Origin: Rhizobium esperanzae
GTDB lineage: Bacteria > Pseudomonadota > Alphaproteobacteria > Rhizobiales > Rhizobiaceae
Direction: 5' to 3'
Length of the DNA: 64,000 nucleotides
NCBI RefSeq assembly: GCF_002204185.1
Contig: NZ_MXPU01000018.1
Coordinates: 1 to 64,000 of the forward strand
The position numbers and the translations under genes are program-made. The notes under the pieces were generated by a model. It had not been told where the DNA came from, did not search any database, and saw only the letters and a program-made list of their open reading frames with translations. Shown in pieces: positions 27,407 to 36,624 of the stretch (positions within the stretch are counted from its first letter, which is position 1; each line of letters starts with the position of its first letter).

Positions 27407-28429
27407 TCAGGCCCAGATGTCCCCTGGGGTGAACCCTTCGGTGAAGGGATCGTCATTGTCCAGAACGAGGGTGTTCAGGCCGAAGATCCAGCTGGTGCCG
27501 GTCAGGGTCGGGACGACGGCGGATCTATCGCCGATCCTTGCTTCTTCGACCAGCCTGCCGGTGTAGATATTGCCGAGGATCCCCTGATGCCGGAAATCCT
27601 GATTGAGCGGCAACTCGCCCTTCGCATGCAGAACGGCCATCTTCGCGCATGTGCCAGTGCCGCAGGGGCAGCGATCGAGCGCTCCCGTCCAGGTTGCGGG
27701 ATCGTCCCAGGAAAGATCACCCGTCGCCATCGTCACCGTGTTCTTCCAGTCGGCGTTCGGATCATCCGTTGGTCCCGACAGCTGCGAGATCGTGATGCCG
27801 ACACCGGGATAATGCGGATGGGCAACCGGCAACTGTTCGATGGCCGCCTGCCGGATCATCGCGGAAACACGCGCGATCTCCCGCCCGTGCGCCGGGATCA
27901 GTTCGAGGCCTTTGAACTGTCTGACATCCGCGATAACATAGAACATCCCGCCCCAGCCGACATCGACGGTCACCTTTCCAAGATGCGGCACATCGATGAC
28001 GGCATCGAGATGGGCGGCAAAGGCCTGGACGTTCTTGAAGGTGACGTTCTTGACCGTGCCGTTGCTGCATTCCGCTTTGACGCGGATCAGGCCGGCGGGC
28101 GCCTCGAGCACCAGCTCGGTGATCGGCTCCCTCATCGGAAGCATGCCCATTTCCAAAAGCACGGTCACGACCGAAATGGTATTGCCGCCGGACATCATCG
28201 GATATTCGACCTGCTCGAGAATGATATAGCCGGCATCGGCTTCCGCGTGACAGGGCGGCACGATGATGTTGCAGCAATGGGCGGGATAGCCGCGCGGCTC
28301 GCGCAGCATCAGCTTGCGCAGCTGATCGTCGTTGCTCTCCAGCCATTTCATCTTCTCATAGACAGAATTGCCGGGAATATGCGGAATGCCGCCAGTGACC
28401 ACCCGCATCGGCGTGCCCGCGTGGGTATC
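27407..28429 (-). pseudogene. Proline racemase-family enzyme, 5' truncated
   Basis: The body is a complete racemase fold of the proline racemase/4-hydroxyproline epimerase/trans-3-hydroxyproline dehydratase family. The first catalytic position is Ser (MMSGGNTISV, in place of the usual Cys) and the second is Cys (DRCPCGTGTCAKMA); Ser/Cys enzymes are known among hydroxyproline epimerases and dehydratases. Homology continues upstream of ATG 28408 only to DTHAGTPMRVVTGG; the preceding strand of the family is absent and the sequence passes directly into a binding-protein gene at about 28430. ATG 28408 could still start a 333-residue protein lacking about 15 N-terminal residues. I treat it as damaged, though activity is possible. 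Confidence 0.72.
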
Positions 28430-29031
28430 AGGATGTCGGCGCGCCTCGAGGTGACCGCCAGGCGGGTCTCGTCGTTGCCGGGCAGGCGCATGATCGTGGC
28501 GTTCTTGACCGCCGCGGAAATGGCCTTGTCCTGGGCCGTGCCTGACATGACCGCAAGAGTTACGCCCGCCTTGTCTATATCGGCCACCGAAGCGGCGCCG
28601 GCCGCGATCTTCGGATTGTTTTTATTGTAGGCGAGCGAGATCTGATACTCCATCGCCGGGATCGAGAACTGCACGGCCATGGCGCGCGCCGGCGTCCGGT
28701 TAAGCGCGAGCGACAGATCCCATTTGCCCGCCTGCAGACCGGCGACGATATTGTCCCAGGTCGTATCGACGAATTCAGGCTTCACCTTGAGGACGTCGGC
28801 AAACTCCTTGCAGAGATCGGCGAAGAAGCCGGTGTACTCGCCCGTCGCCGGATCGCGCATGACATAGGGCGGCGCGACAGCCGCGCCGCAGCGCAAAGCG
28901 CCTGCCTTCTGCACGCCCTGCCAATATCTCTCGGCGGTCTGGGCGTGGGCGGCGGTTGCGGAAAGACCTGCCATCAGGGCGAGCGCGGGCAGCGCCCGCA
29001 GGGGGACGTTATCAAAGAAAGCATTGGGCAT
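28430..29031 (-). pseudogene. Amino-acid ABC transporter substrate-binding protein, 3' truncated
   Basis: From ATG 29031 the protein starts with a signal peptide (LRALPALALMAGLSATAAHAQ) and reads a normal family 3 binding protein (GALRCGAAVAPPYVMRDPATGEYTGFFADLCKEFADVLKVKPEFVDTTWDNIVAGLQAGKWDL). It stops resembling the family at VTSRRADIL; the frame then runs through racemase sequence to 28348 with an unrelated tail. About one quarter of the protein is missing, including the second lobe's end. Permease and ATPase genes, normally downstream, are absent, so the importer is dead. A GTG at 29121 lies in the operator region and is unlikely to be the start. Confidence 0.78.
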
Positions 29032-29105
29032 TCCTCTTTTGTTGTGCGCGAAGCGCGCGGTTCCACTCGTCGGCTGTGGCCGTTTCTGCTGTTTTCTTGT
29101 CGGCT

Positions 29106-29180
29106 GCGTGTCGACTAGCACAAATATGTCAACAGCGTGTCGACAAAGTCAAGCCGAAAAATTACATTGCCGACACGCTG
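29106..29180. promoter_or_regulatory. Repeated operator-like sites upstream of the GntR gene
   Basis: GCGTGTCGAC occurs at 29106-29115 and again at 29135-29144. CGACACGCTG at 29171-29180 is the perfect inverse of CAGCGTGTCG at 29133-29142. Three related half-sites within 75 bases between a GntR gene and its divergent binding-protein gene fit operator sites for that regulator. Confidence 0.6.
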
Positions 29181-29224
29181 TTTTTCTGGCCCAATGGATC
29201 TGTCGTCGAGAGAAAGGGACTTAA

Positions 29225-29944
29225 GTGTCTGAAGAATCGGAAGTGAAACGCATCCGCGGGACCGGCTGGAAAAGCGTCTATGAAACGCTGCGCAACGAGA
29301 TCCTGTCGCTCGCTCTGCCGCCCGGTCAGCTTCTCGACGAGATGACGCTGGCCGAACGTTTCGACATGTCGCGCTCGCCGGTGCGCGAAGCGCTGATCAG
29401 GCTCGGCGCCGACGAGCTGGTGGTGACGCTTTCCAACCGCAGCACGATCGTCGCGCCGATCGAAGTCGCGACCTTTCCGAAATATGTCGAGGCGCTCGAC
29501 ATCGCCCAGCGGATGAATACGCGGCTTGCCGCGGCGCTCCGGACGGAGGCCGATCTGAAGATCATCGCCAAGCGGCTGAAGTCGTTCGAGGCTGCGGTCA
29601 AGACAGGCAATCACCTCGCCATGTCGGAAGCCAACAAGGAATTCCACATGGCGATCGCCCATGCCGGAAAAAATCAGTATTTGGCCTCATTCTACGAGAA
29701 GCTTCTGTCGCAGGGCCAGCGCATGCTGCACCTGCATTTTGAATATCTGGAGCGGACGCACGAAGGCCATCTGCTGACCGACGAGCACACGCTGATGCTC
29801 GACGCCATCAGGGACAAGAACGTCGATCTGGCCGACGAACTCGCCCACGCCCATACGCGCCAATTCCAGGATAATTTCATCAACTTCATGCGCGAGAACT
29901 ACACGACGGATGTCGCGCTGGGACCGCTGCGAGCTGCGGAGTAA
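29225..29944 (+). CDS. GntR-family (FCD) transcriptional regulator
   Basis: A 239-residue regulator. The N-terminal winged helix is at residues ~15-75 (SVYETLRNEILSLALPPGQLLDEMTLAERFDMSRSPVREALIRLGADELV), and the C-terminal all-helical FCD ligand domain includes NKEFHMAIAHAGKNQYL and a final E/H-rich stretch (DEHTLMLDAIRDKNVDLADELAHAHTRQF) that supplies metal ligands. The start is GTG 29225 with AAAGGGA five bases upstream. It is divergent from the hydroxyproline-type ABC/racemase genes and followed after 7 bases by a pyrroline-carboxylate-reductase-like gene, so it probably controls hydroxyproline or related imino acid use. Confidence 0.88.
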   Translation: MSEESEVKRIRGTGWKSVYETLRNEILSLALPPGQLLDEMTLAERFDMSRSPVREALIRLGADELVVTLSNRSTIVAPIEVATFPKYVEALDIAQRMNTRLAAALRTEADLKIIAKRLKSFEAAVKTGNHLAMSEANKEFHMAIAHAGKNQYLASFYEKLLSQGQRMLHLHFEYLERTHEGHLLTDEHTLMLDAIRDKNVDLADELAHAHTRQFQDNFINFMRENYTTDVALGPLRAAE

Positions 29945-29951
29945 CGACGTG

Positions 29952-30734
29952 ATGATCAACAGCATTGGATTCGTCGGCACCGGCGCGATCACCGAAGCGA
30001 TGGTTCGCGGGCTTCTGGCCGCACCGGCCTACGCATCCGAGATCCACGTGTCGCCGCGGAGCGCACACATTGCCGCGACATTGGCCCAGGAGTTCGACGC
30101 CGTCAGGATTGCCGGGGACAACCAGACTGTCGTCGATCGCAGCGACATGGTGTTCCTGGCGATTCGACCGCAGATCGCCGAGGAGGTCGTACGGGCGCTT
30201 TCGTTCAGAACCGGCCAGGTGGTTGTCAGCCTCGTCGCAGCGACCGAGCGCCAGGCTCTTCTCGATTGGATCGGCACCGACGTCCACCTCGTCCAGGCCA
30301 TCCCCCTGCCCTTCGTCGCACAGCGGCAAGGCGTCACCGCCATTCTCCCGCCCGATGCCGCCGTCGCGGCGCTGTTCGATACGCTCGGAACCGCCGTCCA
30401 GTGCCAGTCGAAAAAGGAATATGATCTGCTCGCGGCGGCGAGCGCACTGATGTCGACCTATTTCGGCATCATGGAAACCACAGCCGTCTGGCTGGAAAAA
30501 AGCGGCCTGGAAAGGCCGAAAGCAAATGCCTACATCGCGCCGCTTTTCGCAAGCCTGGCGCAGAAGGCCAACAGCCCAGGCACCGAGCCGTTCAGCGCGC
30601 TAAGCCGCGAATTCGCCACCAAGGGCGGATTGAACGAGCAGGTTCTCTCCGACGTCGACAAGAAGGGCGGCCTTGCTGCGCTGACCGCGGCACTCGACGG
30701 TGTGCTCGCCCGCATCGAGGGCCGCAGCGACTGA
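29952..30734 (+). CDS. Pyrroline-5-carboxylate reductase-like protein
   Basis: A 260-residue protein starting SIGFVGTGAITEAMVRGLL, the Rossmann motif of the ProC family. It keeps VVSLVAATERQALLDWIG and the helical C-terminal half, but the ProC signature region is altered (LAAASALMSTYFGIMETTAVWLEKSGL instead of a GSGPA loop). This suggests a divergent member acting on another cyclic imine, for instance from hydroxyproline dehydration. ATG 29952 overlaps a GTG at 29949. The gene is co-directional with the GntR gene 7 bases upstream. Confidence 0.75.
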   Translation: MINSIGFVGTGAITEAMVRGLLAAPAYASEIHVSPRSAHIAATLAQEFDAVRIAGDNQTVVDRSDMVFLAIRPQIAEEVVRALSFRTGQVVVSLVAATERQALLDWIGTDVHLVQAIPLPFVAQRQGVTAILPPDAAVAALFDTLGTAVQCQSKKEYDLLAAASALMSTYFGIMETTAVWLEKSGLERPKANAYIAPLFASLAQKANSPGTEPFSALSREFATKGGLNEQVLSDVDKKGGLAALTAALDGVLARIEGRSD

Positions 30735-30739
30735 AGCGC

Positions 30740-31186
30740 ATGCACCCTAAGCGAATATCCCTTACCGTCCTGTTCACAGTCGCCTCGATTTTGGGCCAGG
30801 CGATTTTAGCCCGCGCCGAACCGGTGGAGCGACCGACCATTTCCGCCATTATTCTCTCCGTCTCACCTCGGACCGTCCGTTGGGCCACCGTCCACACGGC
30901 TCCCGATCCCGGGGAAGACGATCCCTATTACCACGTCGAGGTGATCGAGAAGGAGCGACGCACGCCGCCATGGCAATTCAAACGGCTTGCCACCCATGTC
31001 GTAGTGACGGCGGATGCGTTGAACAGGAGCCGCTCGCGACAGAAAGCCAGGACCTATTTTTACAAAGATATCGAATTCCGTATCGCCTACCAGAACTGGC
31101 GCGCCCAGCCTCGCCCACAGCGGGAGGCGGGTGTTTGCCGCACCACGATCCTCGAATGCGTCGGCGTCGCCGGCAAGCCTGACTGA
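30740..31186 (+). CDS. Hypothetical exported protein
   Basis: A 148-residue protein with a signal peptide ending near LARAEP. The mature part (SVSPRTVRWATVHTAPDPGEDDPYYHVEVIEKERRTPPWQFKRLATHVVVTADAL; a late C-x7-C pair) resembles small conserved rhizobial exported proteins of unknown function. It starts 5 bases after the reductase gene and may be co-transcribed, but no functional link is visible. Confidence 0.65.
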   Translation: MHPKRISLTVLFTVASILGQAILARAEPVERPTISAIILSVSPRTVRWATVHTAPDPGEDDPYYHVEVIEKERRTPPWQFKRLATHVVVTADALNRSRSRQKARTYFYKDIEFRIAYQNWRAQPRPQREAGVCRTTILECVGVAGKPD

Positions 31187-31473
31187 TTTCCGCTCCGCCA
31201 TCAAAAATCGCGGTTGCAATAATCGAAGAAATGCAATTTACCTCTGACGATGAGTCACGAAACTACTTTTGCTAGAGAAAATATCCTCGCCCGGCCGCCG
31301 GCGGCAGGGTGGCCGAATTTCTCCGGCCTGCCGGTTCCGGCCGATCGCGATCGCATTCCCTCCAATTAGCTGATCTGACGAACCGTGACGTCCCCGCCGC
31401 TCTGCGAGCAGAGCGGCGCCGGCGCATATTCCATGTATTCCCCCGCATCTACTTTCAACACAAGGACATCTCC

Positions 31474-32661
31474 ATGAAGCATCTGCGCAATTTTCACCTG
31501 ATGATGGCAAGCACCGCGTTCCTGACACTGGCTGGCCCGGCGCTGGCCCTCGACGGCACGGATATGATGAAGAAGCTTAGCGCCGCAACCAACGCCGGCG
31601 GCACGGTCATCACCTTCGAGAAGGCTGAAGTCGACGGCGACACGGTGAAGGCAACAGGCGTCCAGGTGGGATTTGCGAACCTGCCCGGCGACACGCTGAA
31701 GATCGGCGACCTCACCTTCGAGGGCGTCGAGGAAAAAGAAGGCGGCGCCTATTACGCCAAGACACTTTCCTTCCCGGATGTCGATATCAGCCAGGACGGC
31801 GGACGCTTTTCCGCCAAGGAGATTCTGTTCACCGGCCTGACGATTCCCGCCAATGCGACCGGCGAGACGCTGGACGATATCCTCCTCTATGAAACCGCCA
31901 GCACCGGGCCGATCGCGCTCAACATCAAGGGCAAGGATGTGCTTGCGATCGAAGGCGTCGAGGCAAATATGGGACGCCAGGACGGCGGCTTTGCCTACGA
32001 CGCCAACGTCGCCGGCTTCAAGGCCGACCTGTCGCAAGTCGAGGACGCGGCTGCGAAGGAGGCCATCGAGAAGCTCGGACTGACGACGCTCGACGGCACC
32101 ATGACGATGAAGGGAAGCTGGGAAGTCGAAAGCGGCAAGGTTGTCCTCGACGAATATGCTTTCGATTTCAAGAATGTCGGCCGGCTGAACTTCGCCGTCG
32201 ACTTCTCCGGTTATACGCTCGGCTTCATCAAGTCGCTGCAGGAGGCGGTCAAGACAGCCGAAGCCAATCCGAACAAGGAAGAGGCCAACCAGGCGGCCGG
32301 ACTTGCGATGATGGGGCTGATGCAGCAGCTGACGTTCAACAGCGCCTCGATCCGCTTCGACGACGCCTCAATCACCAAAAAGGCGCTCGATTATGCCGGC
32401 GCGAAGCAGGGCGTCACAGGCGACGAACTGGCACAATCGCTGAAGGCGCTGGTTCCGATGATGATGGCGCAACTCAACGTGCCGGAACTGCAAAGCCAGA
32501 TATCGGCAGCCCTCAACACCTATCTCGACGGGCCGAAGAGCCTGACGATCAGCGCCGCTCCGGAAAAGCCCGTTCCCGTGCCGATGATCGTCGGAGCAGC
32601 CATGGGTGCGCCGAACACCATTCCTACGGTGCTCGGCGTCAAGGTATCGGCGAACGACTAG
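31474..32661 (+). CDS. Hypothetical periplasmic protein
   Basis: A 395-residue protein with a signal peptide (MKHLRNFHLMMASTAFLTLAGPALAL). The body is rich in Asp-Gly and Lys-Gly turns with repeated beta segments (VQVGFANLPGDTLKIGDLTFEGVEEKEGGAYYAKTLSFPDV; TLDGTMTMKGSWEVESGKVVLDEYAFDFKNVGRLNFAVDF). This suggests a beta-rich, possibly lipid- or envelope-associated fold of the type seen in long rhizobial periplasmic proteins of unknown function. ATG 31474 directly precedes the signal peptide; the frame is open further upstream to 31309 without a better start. Confidence 0.68.
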   Translation: MKHLRNFHLMMASTAFLTLAGPALALDGTDMMKKLSAATNAGGTVITFEKAEVDGDTVKATGVQVGFANLPGDTLKIGDLTFEGVEEKEGGAYYAKTLSFPDVDISQDGGRFSAKEILFTGLTIPANATGETLDDILLYETASTGPIALNIKGKDVLAIEGVEANMGRQDGGFAYDANVAGFKADLSQVEDAAAKEAIEKLGLTTLDGTMTMKGSWEVESGKVVLDEYAFDFKNVGRLNFAVDFSGYTLGFIKSLQEAVKTAEANPNKEEANQAAGLAMMGLMQQLTFNSASIRFDDASITKKALDYAGAKQGVTGDELAQSLKALVPMMMAQLNVPELQSQISAALNTYLDGPKSLTISAAPEKPVPVPMIVGAAMGAPNTIPTVLGVKVSAND

Positions 32662-32749
32662 GTCAAGATCAACCGCCGAAGGCGTATCTTTACCGATCCG
32701 CCTTCGGGATCATCCTTCCGAAACCACTGCGAGCATTTTCTGAATTGCG

Positions 32750-33298
32750 TTAAAACGTCGGCGGCGTGCAGGCGCTGATAACCTCGCAGGGCACCGGTCC
32801 GACGCAGCGGAACCGATGCGGACGCCGGCTTTCGAAATAATAAGCGTCTCCCGGTCCAAGGATCCGCCGCTCGTCGTCGACCGTGACCTCGAGTCTTCCC
32901 GAGAGCACGATCCCGCCCTCCTCCCCTTCGTGAACAAGGGGAATTTTTCCGGTGTCGGCACCCGGCTGGTAGCATTCCCTGAGCATCTGCAGGCTGCGCC
33001 CGAACAGGGTTTCGCCGACTTGCTTGTAGGAAATGGCACCCTTGCCGATCTCCACCAGTTCTTCGGCGGCGTAAAAGGCCTTTTTCGGACGCTCCGGTTC
33101 GAAGGCGAAGAATTCCGCCAGCCCGATCGGAATGCCGTCGAGGATTCGCTTCAGAGCTCCGACCGAAGGATTGGAGGCATTCGATTCGATCAGCGAGATC
33201 GTCGAGTTCGGTACACCGGTGCGTTTGGCGAGCTCACGCTGGGAAAGCTTATGGGCGATGCGCAGGTGGCGAAGGCGGCTGCCGATGTCGACTGACAT
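32750..33298 (-). CDS. Cupin-type HTH regulator (PuuR-like)
   Basis: A 182-residue regulator. An N-terminal XRE helix-turn-helix (LRHLRIAHKLSQRELAKRTGVPNSTISLIESNASNPSVGALKRIL) is followed by a C-terminal single-domain cupin (HEGEEGGIVLSGRLEVTVDDERRILGPGDAYYFESRRPHRF). PuuR relatives control polyamine and amino-acid breakdown. ATG 33298 gives the family start; the frame is open to 33517 without similarity. It is divergent from the omega-aminotransferase gene 142 bases away and is its likely regulator. Confidence 0.88.
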   Translation of the reverse strand: MSVDIGSRLRHLRIAHKLSQRELAKRTGVPNSTISLIESNASNPSVGALKRILDGIPIGLAEFFAFEPERPKKAFYAAEELVEIGKGAISYKQVGETLFGRSLQMLRECYQPGADTGKIPLVHEGEEGGIVLSGRLEVTVDDERRILGPGDAYYFESRRPHRFRCVGPVPCEVISACTPPTF

Positions 33299-33440
33299 GA
33301 TGGATCCGTTTGCGTTGTCCAGAATATCCGAAAATCTATCTCCTTCGTTGTTCAATTTCAATGACTTGCACACACAAAGAAAAGGACTTGTTTGAAGGAT
33401 GGAAATTGCCATTCTCCGGGCGATTTCAAAGGAGGCCAGG

Positions 33441-34775
33441 ATGGACCAGATCAGCAAGACGAACGCGCCCGTACTCGAAAACTTCTGGATGCCGTTCACC
33501 GCCAATCGGCAATTCAAGATCGCGCCGCGCCTCCTGGCCGCTGCCGAAGGGATGTATTACACCGACGTCGATGGAAACCGGGTGCTGGACGGCACGGCCG
33601 GGCTCTGGTGCTGCAACGCCGGCCACGGCCGCAAGAAGATCGCCCAGGCGGTCGAGCGGCAGCTTGCCACCCTCGACTACGCGCCGACATTCCAGATGGG
33701 GCATCCGATCGCCTTCGACTTCGCCGCGAAGCTCGCGGCAACCGCACCGGGCGGGGCTGACGCCAAGCTCGACCGGGTCTTCTTCACCGGCTCGGGCTCG
33801 GAATCGGTCGACACGGCGTTGAAGATCGCCATCGCCTATCAGCGCGCGATCGGCCAGGGTACGCGCACCCGGATCATCGGCCGGGAAAAAGGCTATCACG
33901 GCGTCGGCTTCGGCGGCATTTCCGTCGGCGGTCTCGTCAATAATCGGCGGGTCTTCCCGCAGATACCGGCCGACCACATGCGCCATACGCTCGACGTCGA
34001 GCGCAACGCGTTTTCGAAGGGGCTTCCCGCCCATGGCGTCGAACTGGCCGACGATCTCGAACGCCTGGTGCAGCTGCACGGCGCCGAAACCATCGCCGCC
34101 GTCATCGTCGAGCCGATGGCGGGATCGGCAGGCGTTATCCTGCCGCCGAAGGGCTATCTGGAGAAGCTGCGCGCGATCGCCGACAAGCACGGCATCCTGC
34201 TGATCTTCGATGAAGTCATCACCGGCTTCGGGCGTCTCGGCACAGCTTTCGCGGTGGATTATTTCGGCGTCGTGCCCGATCTGGTCACCACGGCGAAGGG
34301 CCTGACCAACGGCGCCATCCCCATGGGCGCAGTCTTTGCCAGCCGTAAGGTCCATGACGGACTTATGGTCGGACCTGACAATGCGATCGAACTCTTCCAC
34401 GGCTATACCTATTCCGGCCATCCGGTTGCCTGCGCCGCGGGGCTCGCGACCCTCGAAATCTACGAGGAAGAAGGGCTGCTGACGCGTGCATCCGACCTGG
34501 CCGAGTATTGGCAGGACGCCCTCCATTCGCTGAAGGGGCTGCCTGGTGTGGTCGACATCCGCAATCTCGGACTGGTCGGCGCAATCGAACTCGCTCCGCG
34601 TGACGGGGCACCGGGAACCCGCGCCTACGACGTCTTCGTCGATTGCTTCAAGAAGGGCCTGCTGATCCGCGTGACCGGCGATATCATCGCGCTTTCTCCG
34701 CCGCTGATCGTCGAGAAAGACCAGATCGACACGATCGTCTCGACGATCGGCGATGCACTGAAGCGCGCGGCATAA
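33441..34775 (+). CDS. Omega-amino acid--pyruvate aminotransferase (class III)
   Basis: A 444-residue PLP enzyme of aminotransferase class III. Visible motifs are VFFTGSGSESVDTALKIA (phosphate binding), LLIFDEVITGFGRLGTAF (Asp to the pyridine nitrogen) and the Schiff-base Lys in LVTTAKGLTNGAIPMGAV. Overall sequence and length match beta-alanine/omega-amino acid:pyruvate transaminases, which act on beta-alanine, 4-aminobutyrate or similar compounds to give a semialdehyde and alanine. A strong AAAGGAGG site precedes ATG 33441. The divergent PuuR-like gene suggests polyamine or omega-amine control. Confidence 0.9.
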   Translation: MDQISKTNAPVLENFWMPFTANRQFKIAPRLLAAAEGMYYTDVDGNRVLDGTAGLWCCNAGHGRKKIAQAVERQLATLDYAPTFQMGHPIAFDFAAKLAATAPGGADAKLDRVFFTGSGSESVDTALKIAIAYQRAIGQGTRTRIIGREKGYHGVGFGGISVGGLVNNRRVFPQIPADHMRHTLDVERNAFSKGLPAHGVELADDLERLVQLHGAETIAAVIVEPMAGSAGVILPPKGYLEKLRAIADKHGILLIFDEVITGFGRLGTAFAVDYFGVVPDLVTTAKGLTNGAIPMGAVFASRKVHDGLMVGPDNAIELFHGYTYSGHPVACAAGLATLEIYEEEGLLTRASDLAEYWQDALHSLKGLPGVVDIRNLGLVGAIELAPRDGAPGTRAYDVFVDCFKKGLLIRVTGDIIALSPPLIVEKDQIDTIVSTIGDALKRAA

Positions 34776-34823
34776 TCCCTCCGTTTCCTGCCGATGCGGT
34801 GGCGACCCGGCCGCCGCATCGGC

Positions 34824-35306
34824 TTACTCCAGAGGCACGCCAAGCCCGACCTTGACCCGGTCCATCGCAACAAAGGTGCGGAAGCGCTTGACATTGTTGT
34901 TGCCGAAGAAGAGCCGCCGGGTGAGTGCCTCGTAATCGGCCATCGACGGCACGACGATGACAAGGATGAAATCCGCTTCGCCCGTGACGTAATAACATTG
35001 CTGGATTTCCGGCGCGGCTGCGAACTCCGTCTTCGCCCGCTCGATCTGATCGGCGGTTTCGCTGATCACCTCCACCTCGACGAAGATCGTGATCGACTGC
35101 CCGACAGCCTCCGGCGCGACAACCGAGACATCCGCTCGGATCACTCCCTCCTCCCGCATCCGCTTGATCCGGCGCTGAACGGCCGGCGCGGACAGGTTCA
35201 CCGCATCTCCGATCGTACGCTGCGGGGTCATATTGTCCCGCTGGAGAATGGCGAGGATCTTGCGATCAAAGACATCGAGCGGCGAGTGCTGAACGCGCTT
35301 GTTCAA
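34824..35306 (-). CDS. Lrp/AsnC-family regulator
   Basis: A protein of about 160 residues. The AsnC helix-turn-helix (LDVFDRKILAILQRDNMTPQRTIGDAVNLSAPAVQRRIKRMREEGVI) is followed by the RAM ligand domain (TIFVEVEVISETADQIERAKTEFAAAPEIQQCYYVTGEADFILVIVVPSMADYEALT). The start is taken as TTG 35306, after a GGGAG site; the frame is open to 35429 but overlaps the divergent gene's leader. It is divergent from the ammonia-lyase operon and is its likely amino-acid-responsive regulator. Confidence 0.87.
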   Translation of the reverse strand: MNKRVQHSPLDVFDRKILAILQRDNMTPQRTIGDAVNLSAPAVQRRIKRMREEGVIRADVSVVAPEAVGQSITIFVEVEVISETADQIERAKTEFAAAPEIQQCYYVTGEADFILVIVVPSMADYEALTRRLFFGNNNVKRFRTFVAMDRVKVGLGVPLE

Positions 35307-35412
35307 ACGGGGGCTCCCACGAAACAAAATTGCAAGCCGACGGCCTGATATCAGCGCCTTTTTCGTGAGCGATGCAATAGAGTTCAGCAACCGCACGAAA
35401 TCGAGGTTTGCC

Positions 35413-36624
35413 ATGTTTCTGTTGAACACAACCGCCGACTATCGTCTGCCGCTTGATCCACGCGATGAGAAGACGCTCGGCATCGCCGCCGCCGAGGAGG
35501 TGGAGCGCTACCTCAGCTTCCGTGAAGACCATGCGATAACACCGCTCGTCGCCCTGCCGGGATTGGCACGCGAGATCGGCGTTGCCGCAATCCACGTCAA
35601 GGATGAAGGCCATCGCCTCGGTCTCGGAAGCTTCAAGGCGCTCGGCGGCGCCTATGCGGTGATCCGCCTCGTTCTTCAAGAGGCGGAGCGGCGGCTTGGG
35701 CGCGCAGTCGATATGGCCGAGCTGCATGCGGAAGAAGTCCGCGCCATTGCGCGCGGAATGACCGTCGCCTGCGCCACCGACGGTAATCATGGCCGCTCCG
35801 TTGCGCAGGGAGCGCAGCTCGTCGGGTCGCGAGCCGCAATCTTCGTCCACTCCGGCGTCAGCGACGAGCGGGTCGCCGCCATCGCCCGCTTCGGAGCCGA
35901 GATGATCCGGGTTGCGGGAACCTATGACGACTCGGTCCGCGAGGCGGCCCGCGTGGCCGAGGCGAAGGGCTGGACTATTGTTTCCGACACTTCCTGGCCG
36001 CGCTACGAACGCATCCCTGGCTTGGTGATGCAGGGTTATACCGCGCTCGTCCGGGAAGCGCTCCGGCAGATGCCGGAGCCGCCGACACATGTGTTCATTC
36101 AATCCGGCGTCGGCGGCATTGCCGCGGCGGTCGCCGGACATCTGGCGATCGCGCTCGGCGAGCGGCGTCCCGTCTTCACCGTCGTCGATCCCGCCCGCGC
36201 GGCATGCCTCTTCGAGACGGCCCGTGCCGGACATCCCGTGACGATCGCCCGTGGCGAGCCAACCGTCATGGCGATGCTCGAATGTTACGAGCCCTCCCTC
36301 GCCGCGTGGCGGATCCTTTCCCGCGACGCCGACGCTTTCATGACGGTGGACGAGACGGATGCGACCGCGATGATGAACCGCCTTGCCCGTCCCGTTGCCG
36401 GTGATCCTGCCATCGTCGCCGGCGAAAGCGGCGGCGTCGGCCTCGCAGCCGCTATCAAGGCCGCCGCCGATCCCGCGATCAAGGCGGCGCTCTCAATCGA
36501 GAGCCGCTCCCGCATCTTCGTCGTCAACACGGAAGGCGCGACCGACCCCGGCAAATATGAAGAGATCACCGGACTGCCGCCCGCGGCAGTCGCCGCCGAG
36601 AACCGCGAAGGAGCCTTGATATGA
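35413..36624 (+). CDS. Diaminopropionate ammonia-lyase-like PLP enzyme
   Basis: A 403-residue fold-type II PLP enzyme. The Schiff-base Lys lies in LGLGSFKALGGAYAV, the substrate loop in ACATDGNHGRSVAQGAQLVG, and the cofactor loop in FIQSGVGGIAAAVAG. These match the YgeX/2,3-diaminopropionate ammonia-lyase group, which splits diaminopropionate into pyruvate and ammonia; threonine dehydratases are more distant. ATG 35413 gives the family N-terminus. The stop overlaps the next gene's start by 4 bases, so three enzymes form one operon. The true substrate may be a related amino acid released by the downstream amidohydrolases. Confidence 0.82.
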   Translation: MFLLNTTADYRLPLDPRDEKTLGIAAAEEVERYLSFREDHAITPLVALPGLAREIGVAAIHVKDEGHRLGLGSFKALGGAYAVIRLVLQEAERRLGRAVDMAELHAEEVRAIARGMTVACATDGNHGRSVAQGAQLVGSRAAIFVHSGVSDERVAAIARFGAEMIRVAGTYDDSVREAARVAEAKGWTIVSDTSWPRYERIPGLVMQGYTALVREALRQMPEPPTHVFIQSGVGGIAAAVAGHLAIALGERRPVFTVVDPARAACLFETARAGHPVTIARGEPTVMAMLECYEPSLAAWRILSRDADAFMTVDETDATAMMNRLARPVAGDPAIVAGESGGVGLAAAIKAAADPAIKAALSIESRSRIFVVNTEGATDPGKYEEITGLPPAAVAAENREGALI

